Positions 24,074-36,962 of a stretch of DNA of 64,000 bases are shown here, piece after piece. How positions within the stretch are numbered: position 1 is the stretch's first letter; each line of letters begins with the position of its first letter. Position numbers and translations under genes: made by a program. This DNA comes from Calliopsis andreniformis (lineage: Eukaryota; Arthropoda; Insecta; Hymenoptera; Andrenidae): assembly GCF_051401765.1 (NCBI RefSeq), contig NW_027480440.1:1860001-1924000 (forward strand), in the 5' to 3' direction. The notes under the pieces were generated by a model that made no database searches, was not told the origin of the DNA, and was given only the letters and a program-made list of their open reading frames with translations.

Positions 24074-27000
24074 GAACATTGAGGACTGAGTGTTGAGGGT
24101 TGAGTGATGAGAATTGATGTTTGTGTATAGAGATTTTAAGATTGCAGATTGAGTATTGAGTATTGAAAACTGTGAATTGAGTATATTCTATTGAGGATTG
24201 AGGATTGACAACTGATTGTTGAGGACTGAGGGCTGAAGTTTGAGGATTCAGGATTGAGGATTCAGGATTGAGGTTTGAGGAGAGAGGACAGATGATTGAG
24301 GATTGAGGAATGAGAATTGAGGATTGAGGATTGAGGATTGAAGATTGAGGATTTGCTGTTGAGGATTGAACATTGAGGATTGAGGATTGAGGATTGAGGA
24401 TTGAGGATTGAGGATTGAAGACTGAGGATCGGGTATTGAGGATTGAACATTGAGGATTGAGGATTGAGGATTGAGGATTGAGGATTGAGGATTGAAGGTT
24501 GAATATTGATGAATGAAGATTGAGGATTGAAGGTTGAATATTGATGAATGAAGATTGAGGATTGAGGATTGAAGGTCGTGGATTGAGGACGAGGACTGAG
24601 GGTTGAGTATTGATACTTGAGGTCTGAGTATTGAGGATTGAGGATTGCGAATTGAGGATTGAGGATTTAAGATTGAGGATTGGGTATTGAGGATTGAAGA
24701 ATGAGGATTGAGCATTGAGGGCAGAGGATTGAGGATTGAAGATTGAGTATTGAGGATTGAAGATTGACGATTGAGGATTGAGGATTGAGGATTGAGGATT
24801 GAGGATTGAGGATTGAGGATTGAAGATTGAGTATTCAGGATTGAAGATTGAGGATTGAGGATTGAGGATTGAGGATTGAGGATTGAGGATTGAAGATTGA
24901 GTACTGAGGACTGAAGATTAAGATTGAGGATTGAGGATTGAGGATTGAGGATTGGGGATTGAGGATTGAAGATTGAGTATTGAGGACTGAAGATTGAGGA
25001 TTGAGGATTGAGGATTGAGGGTTGAAGATTGAGGATTGGGTATTGAGGATTCAAGAATGAGGATTGAGGATTGAGGATTGAGGATTGAGGATTGAAGATT
25101 GAGTATTGAGGTTTGAAGATCGAGGATTGAGAATTGAGGATTGAGTATTGAGGATTGAGGATTGAAGGTTGAGGATTGTGGATTGAGGATTGAGGATTGA
25201 GCATTGAATATTGAGGATTGGCGACTGAGTGTTGAGGGTTGAATGATGAGAATTGATGTTTGTGGATAGAGATTTGAAGATTGCAGATTGAGTATTGAGT
25301 GTTGAAAACTGTGAATTGATGATATTCTATTGAGGATTGAGGATTGACAACTGATTGTTGAGGACTGAGGGCTGAAGCTTGAGGATTCAGGATTGAGGAT
25401 TCAGGATTGAGGTTTGAGGAGAGAGGACAGAGGATTGAGGATTGAGGATTGAGAATTGAGGATTGAGGATTGAGGATTGAAGATTGAGGATTGGCTGTTG
25501 AGTATTGAACATTGAGGATTGAGGATTGAGTATTGAGGATTGAGGATTGAAGGTTGAATATTGATGAATGAAGATTGAGGAATGAGGATTGAGGGTTGTG
25601 GATTGAGAACGAGGACTGAGGGTTGAGTGTTGACGCCTGAGGTCTGAGGATTGAGGATTGAGGATTGCGAACTGAGGATTGAGGATTGAGGATTGAAGGT
25701 TGAGGATTGGGTATTGAGGATTGAAGAATGAGGTTTGAAGAATGAGGTTTGGGGATTGAGTATTGAGTATTGAGTATTGAATATTGAGTATTGAGTATTG
25801 AATATTGATGATTGAGGACTGAGGATTGAGGATTGAGGATTGAAGATTGAGTATTGAGGATTGAGGATTGAGGATTGAGGATTGAGGATTGAGGATTGAG
25901 GATTGAGGATTGAAGATTGAGGATTGAGGATTGAGGATTGAGGATTGATGGTTGTGGATTGAGAACGAGGACTGAGGGTTGAGTGTTGATGCCTGAGGTC
26001 TGAGGATTGAGGATTGAGGATTGCGAACTGAGGATTGAGGATTGAGGATTGAAGGTTGAGGATTGGGTATTGAGGATTGAAGAATGAGGATTGAAGAATG
26101 AGGTTTGGGGATTGAGTATTGGGTATTGAGGATTGAATATTGAGTATTGAGGATTGAATATTGATGATTGAGGATTGAGGATTGAGGATTGTGGATTGAA
26201 GATTGAAGATTGAGTATTGAGGATTGAAGATTGAGGATTGAGGATTGAGGATTGAGGATTGAAGATTAAGATTGAGGATTGAGGATTGAGGATTGAGGAT
26301 TGAGGATTGAGGATTGAAGATTGAGTACTGAGGATTGAAGATTAAGATTGAGGATTGAGGATTGAGGACTGAGGATGGAGGGTTGAGGATTGAATGTTCA
26401 GTATTGGGGATTGAAGATTGAGTATTGAGGATTGAGGATTGAACATTGAGGACTGAGTGTCGAGGGTTGAGTGATGAGAATTGATGTGTGTGGTTAGAGA
26501 TTTTAAGATTGCAGATTGAGTATTGAGTATTGAAAACTGTGAATTGAGTATATTCTATTGAGGATTGAGGATTGACAACTGATTGTTGAGGACTGAGGGC
26601 TGAAGATTGAGGGTTCCGGGTTGAGGATTCAGAATTGAAATTTGAGGATTGAGGATTGAGGATTGAGGATTGAGGATTGAGGATTGGGGATTGAGGATTG
26701 AAGATTGAGTATTGAGGATTGAGGATTGAGGATTGAGGATTGAGGGTTGGGGATTAAGGATTGAAGATTGAGTATTGAGGATTGAAGGTTGAGGATTGTG
26801 GATTGAGGATCGAGGATTGAGGCTTGAATATTGAGGATTGGCTGTTGAGGATTGAACATTGAGCGTTGAGGATTGAGGATTGAGGATTGAATATTGATGA
26901 ATGAAGATTGAGGATTGAGGATTGAATGTCGTGGATTGAGGACGAGGACTGAGGGTTGATTATTGATACTTGAGGCCAGAGGATTGTGGATTGAGGGTTG

Positions 27001-27396
27001 CGAACTTACGATTGAGGATTTAAGATTGAGGATTGGGTATTGAGGATTGAAGAATGAGGATTGAGGATTGAGGACTGAGGATTGAGGATTGAAGATTGAG
27101 TATTGAGGATTGAAGATTGACGATTGAGGATTGAGGATTGAGGATTGAGGATTGAAGATTAAGATTGAGGATTGAGGACTGAGGAGTGAGGATTGAGGAT
27201 TGAGGATTGAAGATTGAGTATTGAGGATTGAAGATTGAGGATAGAGGATTGAGGATTGAGGATTGAGGATTGAAGATTGAGTACTGAGGATTGAAGATTA
27301 AGATTGAGGATTGAGGATTGAGGACTGAGGATGGAGGGTTGAGGATTGAATGTTCAGTATTGGGGATTGAAGATTGAGTATTGAGGATTGAGGATT
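24074..27396 (+). repeat. Alpha unit 6 (3323 bp)
   Basis: Marker order is L2, B2, L1, B4, B4, L2V, B3, with no L3. The length equals 476 monomers minus 9 bases, and I count nine hexamers (four in B markers; GATTAA near 24915, 26265, 26340, 27150 and 27297). It is followed directly by unit 7 at an exact 3323-base offset. An internal 35-base doubling of GAAGGTTGAATATTGATG and its surroundings lies near 24495-24560. Confidence 0.86.
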
Positions 27397-29085
27397 GAAC
27401 ATTGAGGACTGAGTGTTGAGGGTTGAGTGATGAGAATTGATGTTTGTGTATAGAGATTTTAAGATTGCAGATTGAGTATTGAGTATTGAAAACTGTGAAT
27501 TGAGTATATTCTATTGAGGATTGAGGATTGACAACTGATTGTTGAGGACTGAGGGCTGAAGTTTGAGGATTCAGGATTGAGGATTCAGGATTGAGGTTTG
27601 AGGAGAGAGGACAGATGATTGAGGATTGAGGAATGAGAATTGAGGATTGAGGATTGAGGATTGAAGATTGAGGATTTGCTGTTGAGGATTGAACATTGAG
27701 GATTGAGGATTGAGGATTGAGGATTGAGGATTGAGGATTGAAGACTGAGGATCGGGTATTGAGGATTGAACATTGAGGATTGAGGATTGAGGATTGAGGA
27801 TTGAGGATTGAGGATTGAAGGTTGAATATTGATGAATGAAGATTGAGGATTGAAGGTTGAATATTGATGAATGAAGATTGAGGATTGAGGATTGAAGGTC
27901 GTGGATTGAGGACGAGGACTGAGGGTTGAGTATTGATACTTGAGGCCTGAGTATTGAGGATTGAGGATTGCGAATTGAGGATTGAGGATTTAAGATTGAG
28001 GATTGGGTATTGAGGATTGAAGAATGAGGATTGAGCATTGAGGGCAGAGGATTGAGGATTGAAGATTGAGTATTGAGGATTGAAGATTGACGATTGAGGA
28101 TTGAGGATTGAGGATTGAGGATTGAGGATTGAGGATTGAGGATTGAAGATTGAGTATTCAGGATTGAAGATTGAGGATTGAGGATTGAGGATTGAGGATT
28201 GAGGATTGAGGATTGAAGATTGAGTACTGAGGACTGAAGATTAAGATTGAGGATTGAGGATTGAGGATTGAGGATTGGGGATTGAGGATTGAAGATTGAG
28301 TATTGAGGACTGAAGATTGAGGATTGAGGATTGAGGATTGAGGGTTGAAGATTGAGGATTGGGTATTGAGGATTCAAGAATGAGGATTGAGGATTGAGGA
28401 TTGAGGATTGAGGATTGAAGATTGAGTATTGAGGTTTGAAGATCGAGGATTGAGAATTGAGGATTGAGTATTGAGGTTTGAGGATTGAAGGTTGAGGATT
28501 GTGGATTGAGGATTGAGGATTGAGCATTGAATATTGAGGATTGGCGACTGAGTGTTGAGGGTTGAATGATGAGAATTGATGTTTGTGGATAGAGATTTGA
28601 AGATTGCAGATTGAGTATTGAGTATTGAATACTGTGAATTGATGATATTCTATTGAGGATTGAGGATTGACAACTGATTGTTGAGGACTCAGGGCTGAAG
28701 CTTGAGGATTCAGGATTGAGGATTCAGGATTGAGGTTTGAGGAGAGAGGACTGAGGATTGAGGATTGAGGATTGAGAATTGAGGATTGAGGATTGAGGAT
28801 TGAAGATTGAGGATTGGCTGTTGAGTATTGAACATTGAGGATTGAGGATTGAGTATTGAGGATTGAGGATTGAAGGTTGAATATTGATGAATGAAGATTG
28901 AGGAATGAGGATTGAGGGTTGTGGATTGAGAACGAGGACTGAGGGTTGAGTGTTGATGCCTGAGGTCTGAGGATTGAGGATTGAGGATTGCGAACTGAGG
29001 ATTGAGGATTGAGGATTGAAGGTTGAGGATTGGGTATTGAGGATTGAAGAATGAGGATTGAAGAATGAGGTTTGGGGATTGAGTA
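27397..29085 (+). repeat. Alpha unit 7, right-truncated
   Basis: L2, B2, L1 and one B4 are present, then the sequence passes into a beta segment. It carries diagnostic bases absent from unit 6: TTGAGGTTTGAGGATTG near 28483, GAATACTGTGAATTG near 28626 and GGACTCAGGGCTGAAG near 28685. All three recur in unit 10, and the first and last in unit 12. This shows which unit those later copies came from, or the reverse. Confidence 0.82.
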
Positions 29086-31252
29086 TTGGGTATTGAGGAT
29101 TGAATATTGAGTATTGAGGATTGAATATTGATGATTGAGGATTGAGGATTGAAGATTGAAGATTGAGTATTGAGGATTGAAGATTGAGGATTGAGGATTG
29201 AGGATTGAGGATTGAAGATTAAGATTGAGGATTGAGGATTGAGGATAGAGGAGTGAGGATTGAGGATTGAGGATTGAGGATTGAGGATTGAAGATTGAGG
29301 ATTGAGGATTGAGGATTGAGGATTGAGGATTGAAGATTGAGTACTGAGGATTGAAGATTAAGATTGAGGATTGAGGATTGAGCACTGAGGATGGAGGATT
29401 GAGGATTGAAGGTTCAGTATTGAGGATTGAAGATTGAGTATTGAGGATTGAGGATTGAACATTGAGGACTGAGTGTTGAGGGTTGATTGATGAGAATTGA
29501 TGTTTGTGGATAGAGATTTGAAGATTGCAGATTGAGTATTGAGTATTGAAAACTGTGAATTGAGTATATTCTATTGAGGATTGAGGATTGACAACTGATT
29601 GTTGAGGACTGAGGGCTGAAGATTGAGGGTTCCGGATTGAGGATTCAGAATTGAAATTTGAGGACTGAGCATTGAGGATTGAAGATTGAGTATTGAAGAT
29701 TGAAGATTGAGAATTGAGGATTGAGGATTGAGGATTGAGGATGAGGGCTGAGGGTTGAGGTCTGAGGATTGAGGATTGAGGATTGAGAATTGAGGATTGA
29801 GGATTGAGGATTGAAGATTGAGGATTGGGTATTGAGGATTGAGGATTGAGGATTGAAGATTGAGGATAGGGTATTGAGGATTGAAGAATCAAGATTGAGG
29901 ATTGAGGATTGAGGATTGAGGATTCAATATTGAGTATTGAGGATTGAAGATCGACTATTGAGGATTGACGATTGAGGATTGAGGATTGAGGATTGAGGAT
30001 TGAAGATTGAGTATTGAGGATTGAAGATTGAGGATTGAGGATTGAAGGTTGAGGATTGTTGATTGAGGATTGAGGATTGAGGATTGAATATTGAGGATTG
30101 GGGACTGAGTGTTGAGGGTTGAGTGATGAGAATTGATGTTTGTGGATAGAGATTTGAAGATTACAGATTGAGTATTGAGTATTGAAAACTGTGAATTGAT
30201 GATATTCTATTGAGGATTGAGGATTGACAACTGATTGTTGAGGACTGAGGGCTGAAGGTTGAGGATTCAGGATTGAGGATTCAGGATTGAGGTTTGTGGA
30301 GAGAGGACTGAGGGTTGAGGATTGAGGATTGAGAATTGAGGATTGAGGATTGAGGATTGAAGATTGAGGATTGGCTGTTGAGGATGGAACATTGAGGATT
30401 GAGGAGTGAGGATTGAGGATTGAGGATTGAAAGTTGAATATTGATGATTGAAGATTGAGGATTGAGGATTGAGGGTTGTGGATTGAGAACGAGGACTGGG
30501 GGTTGAGTGTTGATGCCTGAGGTCTGAGGATTGAGGATTGAGGATTGAGGATTGAGGATTGAGGATTGAGGATTGAGGATTGAAGATTGAGGATTGAGGA
30601 TTGAGGATTGAGGATTGAGGATTGAAGATTGAGTACTGAGGATTGAAGATTAAGATTGAGGATTGAGGATTGAGCACTGAGGATGGAGGATTGAGGATTG
30701 AAGGTTCAGTATTGAGGATTGAAGATTGAGTATTGAGGATTGAGGATTGAAGATTGAGGACTGAGTGTTGAGGGTTGAGTGATGAGAATTGATGTTTGTG
30801 GATAGAGATTTGAAGATTGCAGATTGAGTATTGAGTACTGAAAACTGTGAATTGAGTATATTCTATTGAGGATTGAGGATTGACAACTGATTGTTGAGGA
30901 CTGAGGGCTGAAGATTGAGGGTTCCGGATTGAGGATTCAGAATTGAAATTTGAGGACTGAGCATTGAGGATTGAAGATTGAGTATTGAAGATTGAAGATT
31001 GAGAATTGAGGATTGAGGATTGAGGAGTGAGGGTTGAAGATTGAGGATTGGGTATTGAGGATTGAGGAATGAGGATAGAGGATTGAGGATTGAGGATTGA
31101 GGATTGAAGATTGAGTATTGAGGATTGAAGATTGACGATCGCGGATTGAGCATTGAGGATTGAGTATTGAGGATTCAGGATTGAAGATTGAGTATTGAGG
31201 ATTGAAGGTTGAGGATTGTGGATTGAGGATTGAGGATTGAGGATTGAATATT
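29086..31252 (+). repeat. Beta modules, second copy (matches about 19.0-20.8 kb)
   Basis: L2V (~29565), L1 (~30205), B4 (~30490) and L2V (~30860) repeat the series at 19.0-20.8 kb with an offset of 10341 bases, rising to 10474 after a 133-base length difference. The left part (29086-29340) still shows alpha-type tracts, so the switch from alpha unit 7 to beta lies somewhere in that stretch of near-pure heptamers and cannot be placed exactly. Confidence 0.78.
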
Positions 31253-33639
31253 GAGGATTGGGGACTGAGTGTTGAGGGTTGAGTGATGAGAATTGATGTT
31301 TGTGGATAGAGATTTGAAGATTGCAGATTGAGTATTGAGTATTGAAAACTGTGAATTGATGATATTCTATCGAGGATTGAGGATTGACAACTGATTGTTG
31401 AGGACTGAGGGCTGAAGCTTGAGGATTCAGGATTGAGGATTCAGGATTGAGGTTTGAGGAGAGAGGACTGATGATTGAGGATTGAGGAATGAGAATTGAG
31501 GATTGAGGATTGAGGATTGAAGATTGAGGATTGGCTGTTGAGGATTGAACATTGAGGATTGAGGATTGAGGATTGAGGATTGAGGATTGAGGATTGAGGA
31601 TTGAAGACTGAGGATCGGGTATTGAGGATTGAACATTGAGGATTGAGGATTGAGGATTGCGGATTGAGGATTGAGGATTGAAGGTTGAATATTGATGAAT
31701 GAAGATTGAGGATTGAGGATTGAAGGTCGTGGATTGAGGACGAGGACTGAGGGTTGAGTATTGATACTTGAGGCCTGAGTATTGAGGATTGAGGATTGCG
31801 AATTGAGGATTGAGGATTTAAGATTGAGGATTGGGTATTGAGGATTGAAGAATGAGGATTGAGCATTGAGGGCAGAGGATTGAGGATTGAAGATTGAGTA
31901 TTGAGGATTGAAGATTGACGATTGAGGATTGAGGATTGAGGATTTAGGATTGAGGATTGAGGATTGAGGATTGAAGATTGAGTATTCAGGATTGAAGATT
32001 GAGGATTGAGGATTGAGGATTGAGGATTGAGGATTGAGTATTGAATATTGATGATTGAGGACTGAGGATTGAGGATTGAGGATTGAAGAATGAGTATTGA
32101 GGATTGAGGATTGAGGATTGAGGATTGAGGATTGAGGATTGAGGATTGAGGATTGAAGATTGAGGATTGAGGATTGAGGATTGAGGATTGATGGTTGTGG
32201 ATTGAGAACGAGGACTGAGGGTTGAGTGTTGATGCCTGAGGTCTGAGGATTGAGGATTGAGGATTGCGAACTGAGGATTGAGGATTGAGGATTGAAGGTT
32301 GAGGATTGGGTATTGAGGATTGAAGAATGAGGATTGAAGAATGAGGTTTGGGGATTGAGTATTGGGTATTGAGGATTGAATATTGAGTATTGAGGATTGA
32401 ATATTGATGATTGAGGATTGAGGATTGAGGATTGTGGATTGAAGATTGAAGATTGAGTATTGAGGATTGAAGATTGAGGATTGAGGATTGAGGATTGAGG
32501 ATTGAAGATTAAGATTGAGGATTGAGGATTGAGGATTGAGGATTGAGGATTGAGGATTGAAGATTGAGTACTGAGGATTGAAGATTAAGATTGAGGATTG
32601 AGGATTGAGGACTGAGGATGGAGGGTTGAGGATTGAATGTTCAGTATTGGGGATTGAAGATTGAGTATTGAGGATTGAGGATTGAACATTGAGGACTGAG
32701 TGTCGAGGGTTGAGTGATGAGAATTGATGTGTGTGGTTAGAGATTTTAAGATTGCAGATTGAGTATTGAGTATTGAAAACTGTGAATTGAGTATATTCTA
32801 TTGAGGATTGAGGATTGACAACTGATTGTTGAGGACTGAGGGCTGAAGATTGAGGGTTCCGGGTTGAGGATTCAGAATTGAAATTTGAGGATTGAGGATT
32901 GAGGATTGAGGATTGAGGATTGAGGATTGGGGATTGAGGATTGAAGATTGAGTATTGAGGATTGAGGATTGAGGATTGAGGATTGAGGGTTGGGGATTAA
33001 GGATTGAAGATTGAGTATTGAGGATTGAAGGTTGAGGATTGTGGATTGAGGATCGAGGATTGAGGCTTGAATATTGAGGATTGGCTGTTGAGGATTGAAC
33101 ATTGAGCATTGAGGATTGAGGATTGAGGATTGAATATTGATGAATGAAGATTGAGGATTGAGGATTGAATGTCGTGGATTGAGGACGAGGACTGAGGGTT
33201 GATTATTGATACTTGAGGCCAGAGGATTGTGGATTGAGGGTTGCGAACTTACGATTGAGGATTTAAGATTGAGGATTGGGTATTGAGGATTGAAGAATGA
33301 GGATTGAGGATTGAGGACTGAGGATTGAGGATTGAAGATTGAGTATTGAGGATTGAAGATTGACGATTGAGGATTGAGGATTGAGGATTGAGGATTGAAG
33401 ATTAAGATTGAGGATTGAGGACTGAGGAGTGAGGATTGAGGATTGAGGATTGAAGATTGAGTATTGAGGATTGAAGATTGAGGATAGAGGATTGAGGATT
33501 GAGGATTGAGGATTGAAGATTGAGTACTGAGGATTGAAGATTAAGATTGAGGATTGAGGATTGAGGACTGAGGATGGAGGGTTGAGGATTGAATGTTCAG
33601 TATTGGGGATTGAAGATTGAGTATTGAGGATTGAGGATT
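31253..33639 (+). repeat. Alpha unit 8 with a 908-bp internal deletion
   Basis: It starts with the same chimeric L1/L2 block as unit 5, including TATTCTATCGAGG, then B2, a single B4, L2V and B3. The match to unit 5 is at offset 10474 up to about 32035 and at 9566 beyond, so 908 bases including the second L block and one B4 are missing. 908 is 130 monomers minus 2, and the matching stretch of unit 5 contains two hexamers (GATTAA near 21595 and AACGAG near 22287). Confidence 0.84.
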
Positions 33640-36600
33640 GAACATTGAGGACTGAGTGTTGAGGGTTGAGTGATGAGAATTGATGTTTGTGTATAGAGAT
33701 TTTAAGATTGCAGATTGAGTATTGAGTATTGAAAACTGTGAATTGAGTATATTCTATTGAGGATTGAGGATTGACAACTGATTGTTGAGGACTGAGGGCT
33801 GAAGTTTGAGGATTCAGGATTGAGGATTCAGGATTGAGGTTTGAGGAGAGAGGACAGATGATTGAGGATTGAGGAATGAGAATTGAGGATTGAGGATTGA
33901 GGATTGAAGATTGAGGATTTGCTGTTGAGGATTGAACATTGAGGATTGAGGATTGAGGATTGAGGATTGAGGATTGAGGATTGAAGACTGAGGATCGGGT
34001 ATTGAGGATTGAACATTGAGGATTGAGGATTGAGGATTGAGGATTGAGGATTGAGGATTGAAGGTTGAATATTGATGAATGAAGATTGAGGATTGAAGGT
34101 TGAATATTGATGAATGAAGATTGAGGATTGAGGATTGAAGGTCGTGGATTGAGGACGAGGACTGAGGGTTGAGTATTGATACTTGAGGCCTGAGTATTGA
34201 GGATTGAGGATTGCGAATTGAGGATTGAGGATTTAAGATTGAGGATTGGGTATTGAGGATTGAAGAATGAGGATTGAGCATTGAGGGCAGAGGATTGAGG
34301 ATTGAAGATTGAGTATTGAGGATTGAAGATTGACGATTGAGGATTGAGGATTGAGGATTGAGGATTGAGGATTGAGGATTGAGGATTGAAGATTGAGTAT
34401 TCAGGATTGAAGATTGAGGATTGAGGATTGAGGATTGAGGATTGAGGATTGAGGATTGAAGATTGAGTACTGAGGACTGAAGATTAAGATTGAGGATTGA
34501 GGATTGAGGATTGAGGATTGGGGATTGAGGATTGAAGATTGAGTATTGAGGACTGAAGATTGAGGATTGAGGATTGAGGATTGAGGGTTGAAGATTGAGG
34601 ATTGGGTATTGAGGATTCAAGAATGAGGATTGAGGATTGAGGATTGAGGATTGAGGATTGAAGATTGAGTATTGAGGTTTGAAGATCGAGGATTGAGAAT
34701 TGAGGATTGAGTATTGAGGATTGAGGATTGAAGGTTGAGGATTGTGGATTGAGGATTGAGGATTGAGCATTGAATATTGAGGATTGGCGACTGAGTGTTG
34801 AGGGTTGAATGATGAGAATTGATGTTTGTGGATAGAGATTTGAAGATTGCAGATTGAGTATTGAGTATTGAAAACTGTGAATTGATGATATTCTATTGAG
34901 GATTGAGGATTGACAACTGATTGTTGAGGACTGAGGGCTGAAGCTTGAGGATTCAGGATTGAGGATTCAGGATTGAGGTTTGAGGAGAGAGGACAGAGGA
35001 TTGAGGATTGAGGATTGAGAATTGAGGATTGAGGATTGAGGATTGAAGATTGAGGATTGGCTGTTGAGTATTGAACATTGAGGATTGAGGATTGAGTATT
35101 GAGGATTGAGGATTGAAGGTTGAATATTGATGAATGAAGATTGAGGAATGAGGATTGAGGGTTGTGGATTGAGAACGAGGACTGAGGGTTGAGTGTTGAC
35201 GCCTGAGGTCTGAGGATTGAGGATTGAGGATTGCGAACTGAGGATTGAGGATTGAGGATTGAAGGTTGAGGATTGGGTATTGAGGATTGAAGAATGAGGT
35301 TTGAAGAATGAGGTTTGGGGATTGAGTATTGAGTATTGAGTATTGAATATTGAGTATTGAGTATTGAATATTGATGATTGAGGACTGAGGATTGAGGATT
35401 GAGGATTGAAGATTGAGTATTGAGGATTGAGGATTGAGGATTGAGGATTGAGGATTGAGGATTGAGGATTGAGGATTGAAGATTGAGGATTGAGGATTGA
35501 GGATTGAGGATTGATGGTTGTGGATTGAGAACGAGGACTGAGGGTTGAGTGTTGATGCCTGAGGTCTGAGGATTGAGGATTGAGGATTGCGAACTGAGGA
35601 TTGAGGATTGAGGATTGAAGGTTGAGGATTGGGTATTGAGGATTGAAGAATGAGGATTGAAGAATGAGGTTTGGGGATTGAGTATTGGGTATTGAGGATT
35701 GAATATTGAGTATTGAGGATTGAATATTGATGATTGAGGTTTGAGGATTGAGGATTGTGGATTGAAGATTGAAGATTGAGTATTGAGGATTGAAGATTGA
35801 GGATTGAGGATTGAGGATTGAGGATTGAAGATTAAGATTGAGGATTGAGGATTGAGGATTGAGGATTGAGGATTGAGGATTGAAGATTGAGTACTGAGGA
35901 TTGAAGATTAAGATTGAGGATTGAGGATTGAGGACTGAGGATGGAGGGTTGAGGATTGAATGTTCAGTATTGGGGATTGAAGATTGAGTATTGAGGATTG
36001 AGGATTGAACATTGAGGACTGAGTGTCGAGGGTTGAGTGATGAGAATTGATGTGTGTGGTTAGAGATTTTAAGATTGCAGATTGAGTATTGAGTATTGAA
36101 AACTGTGAATTGAGTATATTCTATTGAGGATTGAGGATTGACAACTGATTGTTGAGGACTGAGGGCTGAAGATTGAGGGTTCCGGGTTGAGGATTCAGAA
36201 TTGAAATTTGAGGATTGAGGATTGAGGATTGAGGATTGAGGATTGAGGATTGGGGATTGAGGATTGAAGATTGAGTATTGAGGATTGAGGATTGAGGATT
36301 GAGGATTGAGGGTTGGGGATTAAGGATTGAAGATTGAGTATTGAGGATTGAAGGTTGAGGATTGTGGATTGAGGATCGAGGATTGAGGCTTGAATATTGA
36401 GGATTGGCTGTTGAGGATTGAACATTGAGCATTGAGGATTGAGGATTGAGGATTGAATATTGATGAATGAAGATTGAGGATTGAGGATTGAATGTCGTGG
36501 ATTGAGGACGAGGACTGAGGGTTGATTATTGATACTTGAGGCCAGAGGATTGTGGATTGAGGGTTGCGAACTTACGATTGAGGATTTAAGATTGAGGATT

Positions 36601-36962
36601 GGGTATTGAGGATTGAAGAATGAGGATTGAGGATTGAGGACTGAGGATTGAGGATTGAAGATTGAGTATTGAGGATTGAAGATTGACGATTGTGGATTGA
36701 GGATTGAGGATTGAGGATTGAAGATTAAGATTGAGGATTGAGGACTGAGGAGTGAGGATTGAGGATTGAGGATTGAAGATTGAGTATTGAGGATTGAAGA
36801 TTGAGGATAGAGGATTGAGGATTGAGGATTGAGGATTGAAGATTGAGTACTGAGGATTGAAGATTAAGATTGAGGATTGAGGATTGAGGACTGAGGATGG
36901 AGGGTTGAGGATTGAATGTTCAGTATTGGGGATTGAAGATTGAGTATTGAGGATTGAGGATT
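33640..36962 (+). repeat. Alpha unit 9 (3323 bp), copy of unit 6
   Basis: The unit repeats unit 6 at an offset of exactly 9566 bases with almost no differences visible by eye, including the doubled GAAGGTTGAATATTGATG segment and the GTTGACGCC variant in the first B4. Two of the few differences are GATTGAGGTTTGAGG near 35738 and the restored GAGTATTGAAAAC in its L1. Confidence 0.86.

Noticed and set aside
27571..29892. 773-codon minus-strand open frame (and about 75 others of 62 to 715 codons) as protein genes
   Set aside because: All three minus frames are open because of the heptamer itself, starts are chance CAT on the + strand, no ribosome site or recognisable domain is present, and duplicated units differ by 7-base steps that shift the frame without regard to coding. 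Low-complexity (NPQSSIL)n is what the repeat must give.
27571..29892. Similarity of the NPQSSIL heptad to the RNA polymerase II tail heptad or to a coiled coil
   Set aside because: The match is only a shared 7-residue period with Ser and Pro. A proline in every heptad argues against a coiled coil, and nothing indicates translation.
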